Part shown: positions 7,907 through 14,964 of the stretch, in pieces
Numbering within the stretch: position 1 is the stretch's first letter
How the letters are laid out: each line of letters starts with the position of its first letter
DNA from: Candidatus Sulfotelmatobacter sp.
Lineage (GTDB): Bacteria > Acidobacteriota > Terriglobia > Terriglobales > SbA1
Assembly: GCA_030151135.1 (NCBI GenBank)
Contig: JASLEQ010000784.1
Span: forward strand, 1 to 14,964
DNA: 14,964 nucleotides
Direction: 5' to 3'
Made by a program: the position numbers and the translations under genes
The notes under the pieces: model-generated
Told to the model about the DNA's origin: nothing
The model's database searches: none
The model's input: the letters and a program-made list of their open reading frames with translations, nothing else

Positions 7907-8878
7907 CTAGTCCGACCACCGTGTCGGCTTCCGGTCCCATCGGTGTTTTCCAAGCTCCGCAAGGAGTGCTTTATCGAGCGGGCCCGCGTCGCTGGCCGCA
8001 ATGTTTTGCCGCACGTGCTCGGGCTTTCGCATACCCGGAATCGTTGTGCTCACAACCGGATGCGACAAAATGAATCGCAAAGCCATTTCGGGTAGCGACA
8101 TCCCCTGCGGCAGGATTTGCTTTAGTTTCTCGACTCGTTGGATCGTCGGGGTGAGATTTTCCGGCCCGAAATATCCTGCGCGCCAATCGCCTTCTGGAAA
8201 ACGCGTTTCCAGCGTCATCTTCCCGCCGAGGCTGCCTTCATCAAACGGGACGCGGGCAATTACCCCGACGTTCCTCTGTTGGCAGAGCGGGAACAACTCG
8301 TCCTCGGGAGCCTGGTCGAAGATGTTGTAGATCACCTGTACGACATCGACGAGACCTGTACGAATTGCCTTGATTCCGTTCTCTGGCTCCCAACGGTTGA
8401 TGCTTAGCCCGAAGAACCGAATGATGCCGTCTTTTTTCAATTTCTCGACCGTCGAACGAAAATCCGGCTCATCGGTCCAGCTGTCGTCCCATACATGGAA
8501 TTGCAGTACGTCAATGCTATCGGTGCGCAACTGCTTCCGGATCAGATCGGCGAACTTAAATACATGCGCGGGCGAGAAAACGTCCTGATACTTATATTCC
8601 GGCACGGCAGGCCATCGATCATTCGCGGGAGGAACTTTCGAAGCCGCATAAAGCCGCTTCCCGCGATTCCTCTGCATGATCTCGCCCAGCAGGCCGTCGC
8701 TCTTGCCTTCTCCATAGGCCCACGCGGTGTCAAAAAAATTGCAGCCCATATCGACGGCAAGTTGCAGGGAAGACAACGATTCCTTGTCGTCCGAGCCGCT
8801 CCACCCGCTCATGCCCCAAAGCCCGTCGCCCATCTCGCTCACATCGAAATTCGTGCGTCCCAGCTTTCGATATCTCAT
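7907..8878 (-). CDS. Aldo/keto reductase
   Basis: A 323-residue NAD(P)H-dependent oxidoreductase with a TIM-barrel fold. It opens with MRYRKLGRTNFDVSEMGDG, the usual AKR start. The catalytic tetrad is complete: Asp50 and Tyr55 in FFDTAWAYGEG, Lys81 in AASKVPP, His128 in LQFHVWD. The later GLSINRWEP and STTIPGMRKPEHVRQN segments fit the nucleotide-binding side of the barrel. I chose the ATG at 8876-8878 because GAGG lies five bases upstream and the family alignment begins here; the frame is open to another ATG at 8941, which would add 21 residues of no family resemblance. The substrate is unknown. The gene stands alone, 106 bases upstream of the receptor gene on the same strand, so co-transcription is possible but not shown. 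Confidence 0.92.
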   Translation of the reverse strand: MRYRKLGRTNFDVSEMGDGLWGMSGWSGSDDKESLSSLQLAVDMGCNFFDTAWAYGEGKSDGLLGEIMQRNRGKRLYAASKVPPANDRWPAVPEYKYQDVFSPAHVFKFADLIRKQLRTDSIDVLQFHVWDDSWTDEPDFRSTVEKLKKDGIIRFFGLSINRWEPENGIKAIRTGLVDVVQVIYNIFDQAPEDELFPLCQQRNVGVIARVPFDEGSLGGKMTLETRFPEGDWRAGYFGPENLTPTIQRVEKLKQILPQGMSLPEMALRFILSHPVVSTTIPGMRKPEHVRQNIAASDAGPLDKALLAELGKHRWDRKPTRWSD

Positions 8879-9089
8879 AAGTGCCTCGAACCACTCCGAT
8901 TTAATCCACAAATAGTGTAGCGCCCTGACGCTCGCAGCCATTTCGCAGACCGAAATCGGGCAAATCCCGCATTCGGATATTTCCCCGCTTCTTCGATTTT
9001 TTTGATAGCTCCGATCAAAATTATGAAGACCTGGAGCGTTCCTTGAAGGTGTTTAATAACGGCAGATCATTTTGTTGAGGAGTTTCCCC

Positions 9090-9257
9090 ATGAAATCCGA
9101 CTATCCTTTTACCTCTACGCCAGGCAAGAACGACGAGCGGAGCGCGCCTCCGTCTCGCTTCATCGACGAGAAAATCTCGGACGAGACAGGCACGGAAACC
9201 AAGGCCGCTGAGAGCGCTCTCGCGCCGGCTGGCTTGAACAACCCTTTCTGGAACTAG
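9090..9257 (+). CDS. Small hypothetical protein, 55 residues
   Basis: I do not recognise this protein. It is hydrophilic and rich in Asp, Glu, Lys, Ser, Thr and Pro, with no Cys, membrane segment or signal peptide. It begins MKSDYPFTSTPGKNDERS and ends in LNNPFWN, a hydrophobic tip on an otherwise charged, probably disordered chain. The gene is supported by context: GAGGAG at 9077-9082 lies seven bases before the ATG, and a strong intrinsic terminator follows 20 bases after the stop. An in-frame TTG at 9072 would place the start before that ribosome-binding site, so the ATG is preferred. It stands alone, divergent from the aldo/keto reductase and convergent with homoserine dehydrogenase. A regulatory RNA with an incidental frame is the alternative. 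Confidence 0.7.
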   Translation: MKSDYPFTSTPGKNDERSAPPSRFIDEKISDETGTETKAAESALAPAGLNNPFWN

Positions 9258-9276
9258 TGTGGACGCGATGAGCTAA

Positions 9277-9310
9277 AGCGTCAGCCGTACTGGGCGGCTG
9301 GCGCTTTTTT
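9277..9310 (+). terminator. Intrinsic terminator after the 55-residue gene
   Basis: AGCGTCAGCCG (9277-9287) pairs with CGGCTGGCGCT (9295-9305) over 11 positions with one G-U, around a seven-base loop, and runs directly into six T residues (9305-9310). This is a textbook Rho-independent terminator for the plus strand. Read on the minus strand the stem is followed by only three T residues, so it would be a weaker stop for transcription from homoserine dehydrogenase, whose stop codon is eight bases away. Confidence 0.88.
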
Positions 9311-9318
9311 ATTTAAGG

Positions 9319-10626
9319 TCACTTCAGAACCGGCAAACACAGGCAAGGACGCAAGGCGAATTCCAGTCCCGACATTTCTTCCAGCGCGGGATGCAACTGC
9401 GAGTCCCGGCAAGGCTCGAGCGTAATCACAAACGGCAGCGAGGACTTGTCGAATCCGGGCTTTTGCAGAAGCGCATCGATGTTCAGCCGGTGTGCTCCCA
9501 GAATATGGGCCAGCCGCGCGACGATTCCCGGCTGATCGCGCACAAAGAAACGCAAATACCACGCGGTCTCGAAGTCACTGCTGATCTTCGGAGCCGCGAC
9601 AGACCTGGCCAGCTTGCGCTTTCCGCCAGTCAGCCCCTCAGCCAAGAACATCAGGTCCGATACGACTGCCACCGCAGTTGGATCGCCGCCGGCGCCGGCG
9701 CCGAGAAAGGCCATGTCCCCACCGTATTGGCCGGAAGTGAGTACCAGATTCAGGTTGCGCTGGACGCGGCCGAAGGGCGAGTTCGATGGAACCAGGCAAG
9801 GGCCGACATCGGCGAGAAGCGTATCGCCCTTCAACTCTGCCCGTGAGATCTGGCGGATCGTGCATCCCAATTCCGCCGCATAGTCGAAGTCCACGGCATC
9901 AAGAGGACGGATCGTTCGCGCACGAACCGTTTCCGGCGCAACCCTCGCGTTCAATCCGGAGAGGGCGAGGATGGCGAGCTTGGCGCGGGCATCGCCGCCA
10001 TCGAGATCTTCTGAGGCGTCGGCCTCCGCATATCCCTTGGCCTGCGCTTCTTCCAGGGCTTCGCTGAACGGCACGCGCGCGCTTTCAATCCGGCTCAGGA
10101 TGTAGTTGCAGGTCCCGTTGAGAATTCCTGAGATTCCGTGCAGCTTGTCCCCGGATAAACCGGTGCGCAGCGCGGGCAGAACGGGAACTCCACCGGCGAC
10201 GGAAGCGCCGAACTCGATATGAGAGCCGTGTCTGGCCGCAAGCGCGAGCAGCTCCGGACCGCAGCGGGCGATGAGCTGTTTGTTGGCCGTGACCACCGAT
10301 TTGCCGGATTCGAGGGCGCGGCGGACGATCTGCTCGGCGGGAGTCAGCCCGCCAATCAATTCGATGATGATATCCGCATCAGACTGGAGAACGGAATCGA
10401 TGTCGTCGGTCCAGGTGACGTGTTGGGGAACCCACTCCTGCTTCTTTCGCGCGAAGTTGCGATTGCAGATGTGAGTGAGGCGCAGCGAGCCGGGATTTGA
10501 GTCGCACAGAATCTTCGCAACCGAGCGGCCAACGGTGCCAAACCCAACCAGCGCGACGCGGCACACAGAACCGTCCACTGGATTGAGGATTGGGGCTTCC
10601 GCCGATCGGTCTGAACTTGGTTTCAA
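9319..10626 (-). CDS. hom: Homoserine dehydrogenase with C-terminal ACT domain
   Basis: A 435-residue NAD(P)-dependent homoserine dehydrogenase (EC 1.1.1.3), reducing aspartate semialdehyde to homoserine for threonine and methionine synthesis. The Rossmann loop is GFGTVG (28-33). Lys116 in TANKQLIA, Glu201, Asp207, Asp212 and Lys216 fall at the spacing of the yeast enzyme's substrate and catalytic residues. ILNGTCNYIL (168-177) is a family signature. An ACT domain, a usual site of feedback control by threonine, covers about 357-430. It is monofunctional: no aspartokinase is fused and no other pathway gene is adjacent. The signature segment EADASEDLDGGD has Ala where the family usually has Pro. 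An in-frame TAA two codons before the TTG at 10624-10626 means translation starts at that TTG or at a later GTG (codons 17 or 21), both still ahead of the Rossmann fold. Confidence 0.95.
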   Translation of the reverse strand: MKPSSDRSAEAPILNPVDGSVCRVALVGFGTVGRSVAKILCDSNPGSLRLTHICNRNFARKKQEWVPQHVTWTDDIDSVLQSDADIIIELIGGLTPAEQIVRRALESGKSVVTANKQLIARCGPELLALAARHGSHIEFGASVAGGVPVLPALRTGLSGDKLHGISGILNGTCNYILSRIESARVPFSEALEEAQAKGYAEADASEDLDGGDARAKLAILALSGLNARVAPETVRARTIRPLDAVDFDYAAELGCTIRQISRAELKGDTLLADVGPCLVPSNSPFGRVQRNLNLVLTSGQYGGDMAFLGAGAGGDPTAVAVVSDLMFLAEGLTGGKRKLARSVAAPKISSDFETAWYLRFFVRDQPGIVARLAHILGAHRLNIDALLQKPGFDKSSLPFVITLEPCRDSQLHPALEEMSGLEFALRPCLCLPVLK

Positions 10627-10658
10627 GGGTTAAGATCCCGCGTGGATTTGAATCTCCC

Positions 10659-10687
10659 ATGATACGTGCGATGAGTGCTTTCGGAAA
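10659..10687 (-). promoter_or_regulatory. Possible promoter for homoserine dehydrogenase
   Basis: On the reverse strand TTTCCG (10682-10687, about three of six consensus bases) is followed after 17 bases by TATCAT (10659-10664, five of six). It would give a leader of about 25 bases before the TTG start. The -35 match is poor and nothing else supports it. I saw no riboswitch or leader peptide in this gap. Confidence 0.3.
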
Positions 10688-10909
10688 CCGCAAACGCAGC
10701 ACGCGGGATGGCTCGCAGGTTGCACTGTAGATCCGGTTGGTGGAGACGCGGGCGGCGACACGCGCCGAGAGCGCATCAAAGTTGGTAATATGGAGCCTGC
10801 CTGCTGCGAGTGCATCACGGCGGGACCATGCGGACACGCTCTTTCCCAGGCGCTTTCTCGCTCCGAGCGTTCAACCGCGTAATTGCGCCCGGCAGCGGGA
10901 GGAGAATGA

Positions 10910-11737
10910 ATGATTCGAAAGTTCCCAGGGATTCCTGGATCGAGGTTGTTTGCGTCGGCAGTGCTGATGATGATCTTGACGGGGGTTGCGGGACTTCGCG
11001 CGCAGCAGGCTCCCGATCAGCCGCAGCCGAATGATCAGAGCCAGGCCCAAGAACCCTCTGGCCAAAGTTCCACGCAGGGCTCGTCGAGCCAGGAATCGAG
11101 CAGCAGCCAGGAAGTCTCGCCCGAAGACATCGGCAAACAACGCCGGGCGAAAGCGCACAATTACAAGAACTGGGAGTTCAACGTGGGTGCGGGCGCGAGC
11201 ATGCCGAACGGGACGACGAACCAGTTTGTCCGCGGCGGAGGCGGGATTATCGGTGCGGGCGTGGCGCGGAATTACAGCCGGTACTTTGGGTTCCGGCTGG
11301 ATGTGCAGTGGGACAATCTGCCGCTGCGAACATCGGCCTTGCAGGCGGCGCAAACATCGAGCGCGAACGACCATGCGTACCTGGTGAATCTCGATCCCAT
11401 CATTAATATTCCTGCGACCAAGAATTGGGGCGGTTACATCGTGTTCGGTGGAACGTACCTTCACCGCTCGGGCAAGCTGGATTCATCGACGGCAATTCCG
11501 GGATCGGCATGCAATCCCTTTTTCACCTGGTGGGGACACTGTTTTGATTCAAGCCTTCCGTTGAATGGTCATTTCCTCAACGAGAGCCAGAACGAATTCG
11601 GCTACAACTTCGGCGGCGGCATCACACGGAAGATTCGGCCGAACATTGATTTCTACGCAGAGTTCCGCTACGAGCATGGCAAGCACAACGGACTCACGAC
11701 AGACTTCAGACCGATCACGGCTGGGATTCGCTGGTAA
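10910..11737 (+). CDS. Outer-membrane beta-barrel protein with Gln/Ser-rich linker
   Basis: A 275-residue predicted outer-membrane protein. Residues 1-31 form a signal peptide (basic start, hydrophobic 13-28, then LRAQ). Residues about 32-76 are low-complexity Gln, Ser, Pro and Glu, probably a flexible periplasmic linker. From about residue 86 the chain alternates polar and hydrophobic residues with Gly and aromatic residues (WEFNVGAGASMP, YFGFRLDVQW, GGYIVFGGTYLH, EFGYNFGGGITRKI, IDFYAEFRYEHG) and ends in TAGIRW, a terminal aromatic residue as in OmpA/OmpW-like barrels of about eight strands. Cys201 and Cys211 could form a disulfide in an outer loop. GGGAGGAG at 10897-10904 is five bases before the ATG. 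No specific function can be named: it could be structural, adhesive or a small porin. No terminator was found after it. Confidence 0.82.
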   Translation: MIRKFPGIPGSRLFASAVLMMILTGVAGLRAQQAPDQPQPNDQSQAQEPSGQSSTQGSSSQESSSSQEVSPEDIGKQRRAKAHNYKNWEFNVGAGASMPNGTTNQFVRGGGGIIGAGVARNYSRYFGFRLDVQWDNLPLRTSALQAAQTSSANDHAYLVNLDPIINIPATKNWGGYIVFGGTYLHRSGKLDSSTAIPGSACNPFFTWWGHCFDSSLPLNGHFLNESQNEFGYNFGGGITRKIRPNIDFYAEFRYEHGKHNGLTTDFRPITAGIRW

Positions 11738-12255
11738 ACGCGCAAATCGGCCACGAATTTGCACGAATTCCAGATGGGTTTGAAGGTTGCGGCTGATCCA
11801 ATTCGGGATTTTCAACACAGGTCAGGTTCGGGGATTGTGCGATCCCTTGCTAAATCTTCTGCCTGCTTTGCGGTTGCAGTCCAATTTTGTGTGGGGCGAG
11901 CTTCCGACTCGGGGAATTTACTGGTTAGTTACCCCACCCCCCCCTCCCCCGGATCTCTGGATTCAACGATTTAGCGTCAAATTATGAAGTAATCTATGGC
12001 GCTCAACAACTTACGGGTAAAATCTTGGATCTTAAGCACTTAGCTCGCAACTTGCGGGAAGATGCCTGCGGACGCTATCCCCCTGTTGGAACCGGATCAT
12101 GTTTTGAGGGCTTTTAGACGGCCGCTATTTCCCACTCTGGCACTTTTTGGATTTGTCGCGCAAGGACTGGGATCACAGAAAGAAGCTAAGGCTGTGGGAA
12201 ACAATAAAGAACACCCTTTCAGCGTTTCGGCTTAGGCGCAGTGTAACGCCGCTGG
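11738..12255. other. Non-coding stretch with C-rich tract and short TTA-core repeats
   Basis: No convincing gene lies in these 518 bases between two convergent 3' ends. Near the middle is a 22-base tract of almost only C (11931-11952), followed by AT-rich sequence with recurring cores: GATTTAGCGTCAAA (from 11968), ACTTACGGGTAAAATCTT (from 12009) and CACTTAGCTCGCAA (from 12037). A short inverted repeat GCAAAT/ATTTGC lies at 11742-11762 without a T run, so it is not a clear terminator. Tracts of this style resemble dispersed intergenic sequence that I associate with acidobacterial genomes, but that is memory, not a comparison. Decayed gene remains are another explanation. Confidence 0.5.
11931..12055. 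repeat. Putative dispersed intergenic repeat element (C tract plus TTA-core units)
   Basis: The C tract and the three related segments after it share a loose pattern: AAC or AAG, a few bases, TTA, then G/C-rich bases and an A-rich run. The units start about 40 and 29 bases apart, so this is not a regular tandem repeat or a CRISPR array. Only one copy of the whole block is present in the window, and its status as a repeat family is inferred. Confidence 0.3.
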
Positions 12256-14856
12256 TCACTTCAGTCCTTCCGCCAGATAGACGGTTGAGTTCGACGGATG
12301 ATATTGGAATGCGTAACTCTTGCCGTCCCGCGAGACGATTGCATTCAATCCATTGTTGACAGCGGGGACGCCGGGGAGCATCACGCGGTGCAGCAGCGTT
12401 CTTTTTCCGGAGGCGATGTCCAGGCTGGAGATGTCAATCTCGGTGGGGGATGCGACGCGCCGCACCAGCAAGGTTTTGCCATCTCCAGTGAAATCCTGCG
12501 GTAAATCATCTTTATCCAGCGAAGCTAGCGGACGCGACGGCGCACCATTGAGCGGGAACATCTCATATCGCTTTGTGTCCGAATTGCGCACCAACAACTC
12601 TTTCCCATCTGGCGTGATGGCTACGGCCGTGATTCCCTCGGGTGTCACGGCGGTTTCCACGCCATTCGTATCGATGAAATAGACACGTTCCGGATGACCC
12701 GGCGCATTACAATTGCAAGCGATGCGCCCATCGGGCATCCACCTTGCCGAGATGTGGTTGATGTTTGAATGGGTGAGCTGGCGCGCCTCTCCCGTTCCGG
12801 TGGGCAGAAGCTCAAGCTGAGAGGGTGTAGACGGCAAGCGGCTCAGGGCCCACTTCCCATCTGCCGAGACGTCGATTGGGTCTCCATCTCCCAATCGCAC
12901 GGCAGGCGAACCATCTAAATTCCTCAAAAAGGTACCGTAGTTGTCGCCGCTATGCTGATCTCCAAACAGGATTAATTTGCCGTCGGCGGAAAACCGCATG
13001 CCATACGCCCAGTCCATCCACGTAAAATCTCTGGTTTCGGGATGTTCTGGGGTCACAACCTCGATGACCCGGCGGTCCGCGGTTACATTCAAGAGTGCCT
13101 GCCCGGCCGGGAGCGCATCTTCGATGTCGACATGCCCCGGCATAAATACGAGCGGCCGCTCATGCCCTGAAACGGTAGTGGCATAAAGCGAACGATGGAC
13201 TCCATTCTTGACGCCGCTGAACCATATTTCGGATCCATCCGGGGACCACGTAAGTTTCTGCGTGGAAGCATAATCACTGCTCAGAGTTTTTTTATGCCCG
13301 GCCAGATCGATGACGGCGACGGAGCCAGCGTCGTCTCCGAAGAGAGGATGGTCGAGAAATGCGATCTGCTTGCCATCCCGCGAAAAGCGGGGATCGCTGA
13401 TCCATCCTCCCGTCGCATAGAGAATTTTTCCCTTGGGATATTCGAGCCGGTACTCATGGCGCTCAGCATTGAAGCGGACGATGAGGAAGTCGTCTGCACC
13501 GGGCGCCCAATCGGCATACTGCACATCATCCAGCAGAGGGCGCGGGGCGCCGCCGCTCATGGGCATTCGCGACAGTGTTCCGATGCGCACGTACCCCGGC
13601 CCAATCTGGCGCATGTTCTGGATCACCAACAACTCGCCTTGCGCAGACACGGAAGCCAGTGATTCAACCGGCACTCCGAGCGGCCGCATAACCTGATCGC
13701 TGATACTTCCGCTGTAGAGATACGCTATCGAGTCTGAGCCCCAACGGCAGGCGCACATGAAGTTCTTTCCGTCCGGAAGAAACCGCGCCGAGAAAACATA
13801 TCCCTGCTGATAGGTGAGCTGCGAATACTTCGGCGGAATGGTGCGAAGGGTCGCCCGCGCGACGATCCATGTAGCTACGATAGCGAGCAATAACCCGATG
13901 GTCCCGACGGTTGCAAAGATGACCCGGCGCGACCGCGCCGGCGGTTGCTCTTCGACGACTGCCCGCGTGGTCGTCGAGCTCCGGGACTCACGCAGCTCAT
14001 TCAACTGGAAGGCCAGATCCCGTGCGGATTGAAAACGCAGCACGGGATCTTTCTCAAGACAGTGATGCACGATGTGATCGAGCGCCGGAGAAATTTCCTG
14101 ATTGGCTTGGGTCAATTCCGCAGGCTGCTGATGCAGGATGGCGCTGCTGACGTCGGCTCCGGTCTCACCCTGGAACGCTTTCTTTTGGGCGAGCATCTCG
14201 TAGAGCACCGCGCCGAAGCTGAAGATATCGCTGCGAGCATCGACTTTCTTGCCGCGCAACTGCTCGGGAGACATATAGCCGATCGTCCCCATCACCAAGC
14301 CAAGCTCGGTGGCGCTGGTCACGGTAGGCAGCGAAGTATGGGACTCGAAATCCGCCTGGGTGAGCTTGGCCAATCCGAAGTCGAGAATTTTTATCCGATC
14401 ATCCTTCGTGATGAAAATATTTTCGGGCTTGATATCGCGATGGATGATTCCACGCTCGTGCGCGGCGGCCAGTCCATTCGCAATCTGCACCGCGTATTCC
14501 AGGACCTTGCGGGACCCGATCAAACCATCGCTCAGCCGCTGGCGCAGCGTGGCGCCCTCGAGCAGTTCGGAAACAATGAAAGGAGAACCAGCAGTCTTTT
14601 CATCGGAAGGCGGCAATGAACCCACATCAAAGACGGTCAAAAGGTTCGGATGGTTGAGCGCGGCCACCGCGCGCGCCTCTTGCTCGAAGCGCCGCAACCG
14701 GTCCTCGTCGCGCGCCAAAGAAGCGGACAATATTTTGATAGCGACCTCGCGCTGCAAGCGGCCATCGCGCGCTCGATAGACTTCTCCCATCCCGCCCGAG
14801 CCCACAAGCGAGTGAATCTCATACGGCCCAAGCTTCATTCCGGGTGCCAGTGGCAT
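12256..14856 (-). CDS. Membrane Ser/Thr protein kinase with C-terminal TolB/PD40-like beta-propeller
   Basis: An 866-residue receptor-type kinase. Residues about 11-285 are a Hanks-type kinase domain: glycine loop GSGGMG (19-24), Lys41 in VAIK, Glu60 in helix C, HRDIKPEN (catalytic Asp141), DFG at 159-161, and activation-segment end GTIGYMSPEQL (190-200). All key residues are present, so it should be active. A single membrane helix spans about 311-334 after a basic stop (RSRR). The remaining 530 residues carry repeated blade motifs (FSRDGKQIAF, WSPDGSEIWF, FSADGKLILF, ITPDGKELLV, VSRDGKSYAF) typical of TolB/PD40 propellers, probably a periplasmic sensing or binding domain. Signal and targets are unknown. 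The frame is open to the window edge, but I chose the ATG at 14854-14856 because MPLAPGMKLGPYEI is the usual opening of such kinases and the upstream residues show no similarity. No clear ribosome-binding site is present. Confidence 0.93.
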   Translation of the reverse strand: MPLAPGMKLGPYEIHSLVGSGGMGEVYRARDGRLQREVAIKILSASLARDEDRLRRFEQEARAVAALNHPNLLTVFDVGSLPPSDEKTAGSPFIVSELLEGATLRQRLSDGLIGSRKVLEYAVQIANGLAAAHERGIIHRDIKPENIFITKDDRIKILDFGLAKLTQADFESHTSLPTVTSATELGLVMGTIGYMSPEQLRGKKVDARSDIFSFGAVLYEMLAQKKAFQGETGADVSSAILHQQPAELTQANQEISPALDHIVHHCLEKDPVLRFQSARDLAFQLNELRESRSSTTTRAVVEEQPPARSRRVIFATVGTIGLLLAIVATWIVARATLRTIPPKYSQLTYQQGYVFSARFLPDGKNFMCACRWGSDSIAYLYSGSISDQVMRPLGVPVESLASVSAQGELLVIQNMRQIGPGYVRIGTLSRMPMSGGAPRPLLDDVQYADWAPGADDFLIVRFNAERHEYRLEYPKGKILYATGGWISDPRFSRDGKQIAFLDHPLFGDDAGSVAVIDLAGHKKTLSSDYASTQKLTWSPDGSEIWFSGVKNGVHRSLYATTVSGHERPLVFMPGHVDIEDALPAGQALLNVTADRRVIEVVTPEHPETRDFTWMDWAYGMRFSADGKLILFGDQHSGDNYGTFLRNLDGSPAVRLGDGDPIDVSADGKWALSRLPSTPSQLELLPTGTGEARQLTHSNINHISARWMPDGRIACNCNAPGHPERVYFIDTNGVETAVTPEGITAVAITPDGKELLVRNSDTKRYEMFPLNGAPSRPLASLDKDDLPQDFTGDGKTLLVRRVASPTEIDISSLDIASGKRTLLHRVMLPGVPAVNNGLNAIVSRDGKSYAFQYHPSNSTVYLAEGLK

Positions 14857-14865
14857 AAGGGCGGA

Positions 14866-14871
14866 AGTATA
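14866..14871 (-). promoter_or_regulatory. Possible -10 element directly upstream of the kinase start
   Basis: TATACT on the reverse strand ends nine bases before the chosen ATG. No -35 match or Shine-Dalgarno sequence is visible. The arrangement matches that of the gene at 2066. If it is real, it also supports the ATG at 14856 over any start further upstream. Confidence 0.35.
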
Positions 14872-14964
14872 ACCCAGAAGTTCACGGCCGCAGTGATTCC
14901 GCTTGCAGGGTGGACGACGTAGCCCAATTCTGGAAATCGCCTTCGGCAGGGCACGGACCTGCAC

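Noticed and set aside
8879..8941. Upstream ATG at 8941 for the aldo/keto reductase
   Set aside because: The extra 21 residues precede the normal family start, and a ribosome-binding site is placed exactly for the ATG at 8878.
10627..10837. Minus-strand frames upstream of homoserine dehydrogenase as a leader peptide or small gene
   Set aside because: No ribosome-binding site, no run of Thr, Ile or Met codons, and composition typical of chance frames in GC-rich DNA; no riboswitch fold recognised.
11742..11762. Inverted repeat GCAAAT/ATTTGC after the outer-membrane protein gene as a terminator
   Set aside because: The six-pair stem is AT-rich, the loop is nine bases and no T run follows.
11961..12055. 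CRISPR-like array
   Set aside because: The related segments are degenerate and unevenly spaced, with no constant direct repeat and no cas genes nearby.
12147..12359. Plus-strand open frame starting at a TTG with a basic, protein-like stretch
   Set aside because: It runs into the kinase coding region on the opposite strand, has no ribosome-binding site and matches no family I know; at most a gene remnant.

Overview
The window looks like chromosomal DNA of a Gram-negative soil-type bacterium, most likely an acidobacterium (Terriglobia-like). The basis is gene content: a large carboxypeptidase-regulatory-domain TonB-dependent receptor, a Ser/Thr kinase joined through one membrane helix to a TolB/PD40-like propeller, a secreted S53 (kumamolisin-type) protease and moderately high GC. 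No rRNA or marker protein is present, so this assignment is inference.

Layout: positions 1-1807 (-) hold a secreted S53 peptidase cut off by the window edge, with a good sigma70-like promoter upstream. It diverges from a multi-pass membrane protein of the DUF1624/HGSNAT type at 2066-3274 (+). Next come a YheT-like alpha/beta hydrolase at 3283-4341 (-), a divergent FmdB zinc ribbon at 4373-4600 (+) and tRNA-Arg(UCG) at 4623-4699 (+). A 1021-residue TonB-dependent receptor (4735-7800, -) and an aldo/keto reductase (7907-8878, -) follow. An unrecognised 55-residue protein lies at 9090-9257 (+) and is closed by a strong intrinsic terminator at 9277-9310. The rest is homoserine dehydrogenase (9319-10626, -), an outer-membrane beta-barrel protein (10910-11737, +), a 518-base non-coding stretch with a C-rich tract and AT-rich repeats, and the kinase (12256-14856, -) near the right edge.

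The genes do not form a coherent pathway or operon. Most neighbours alternate in strand, and each gene seems to be its own transcription unit. Shared themes are the cell envelope (receptor, barrel protein, membrane acyltransferase-like protein, secreted protease, membrane kinase) and housekeeping metabolism (homoserine dehydrogenase, reductase, hydrolase, tRNA).

I saw no mobile element, CRISPR array, phage gene or recognisable defence system. The least explained parts are the 55-residue protein with its own ribosome-binding site and terminator, the non-coding stretch at 11738-12255, and two genes with an identical -10-like hexamer directly before the start codon, which may be transcribed without a leader. 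I found no convincing new multi-gene system.
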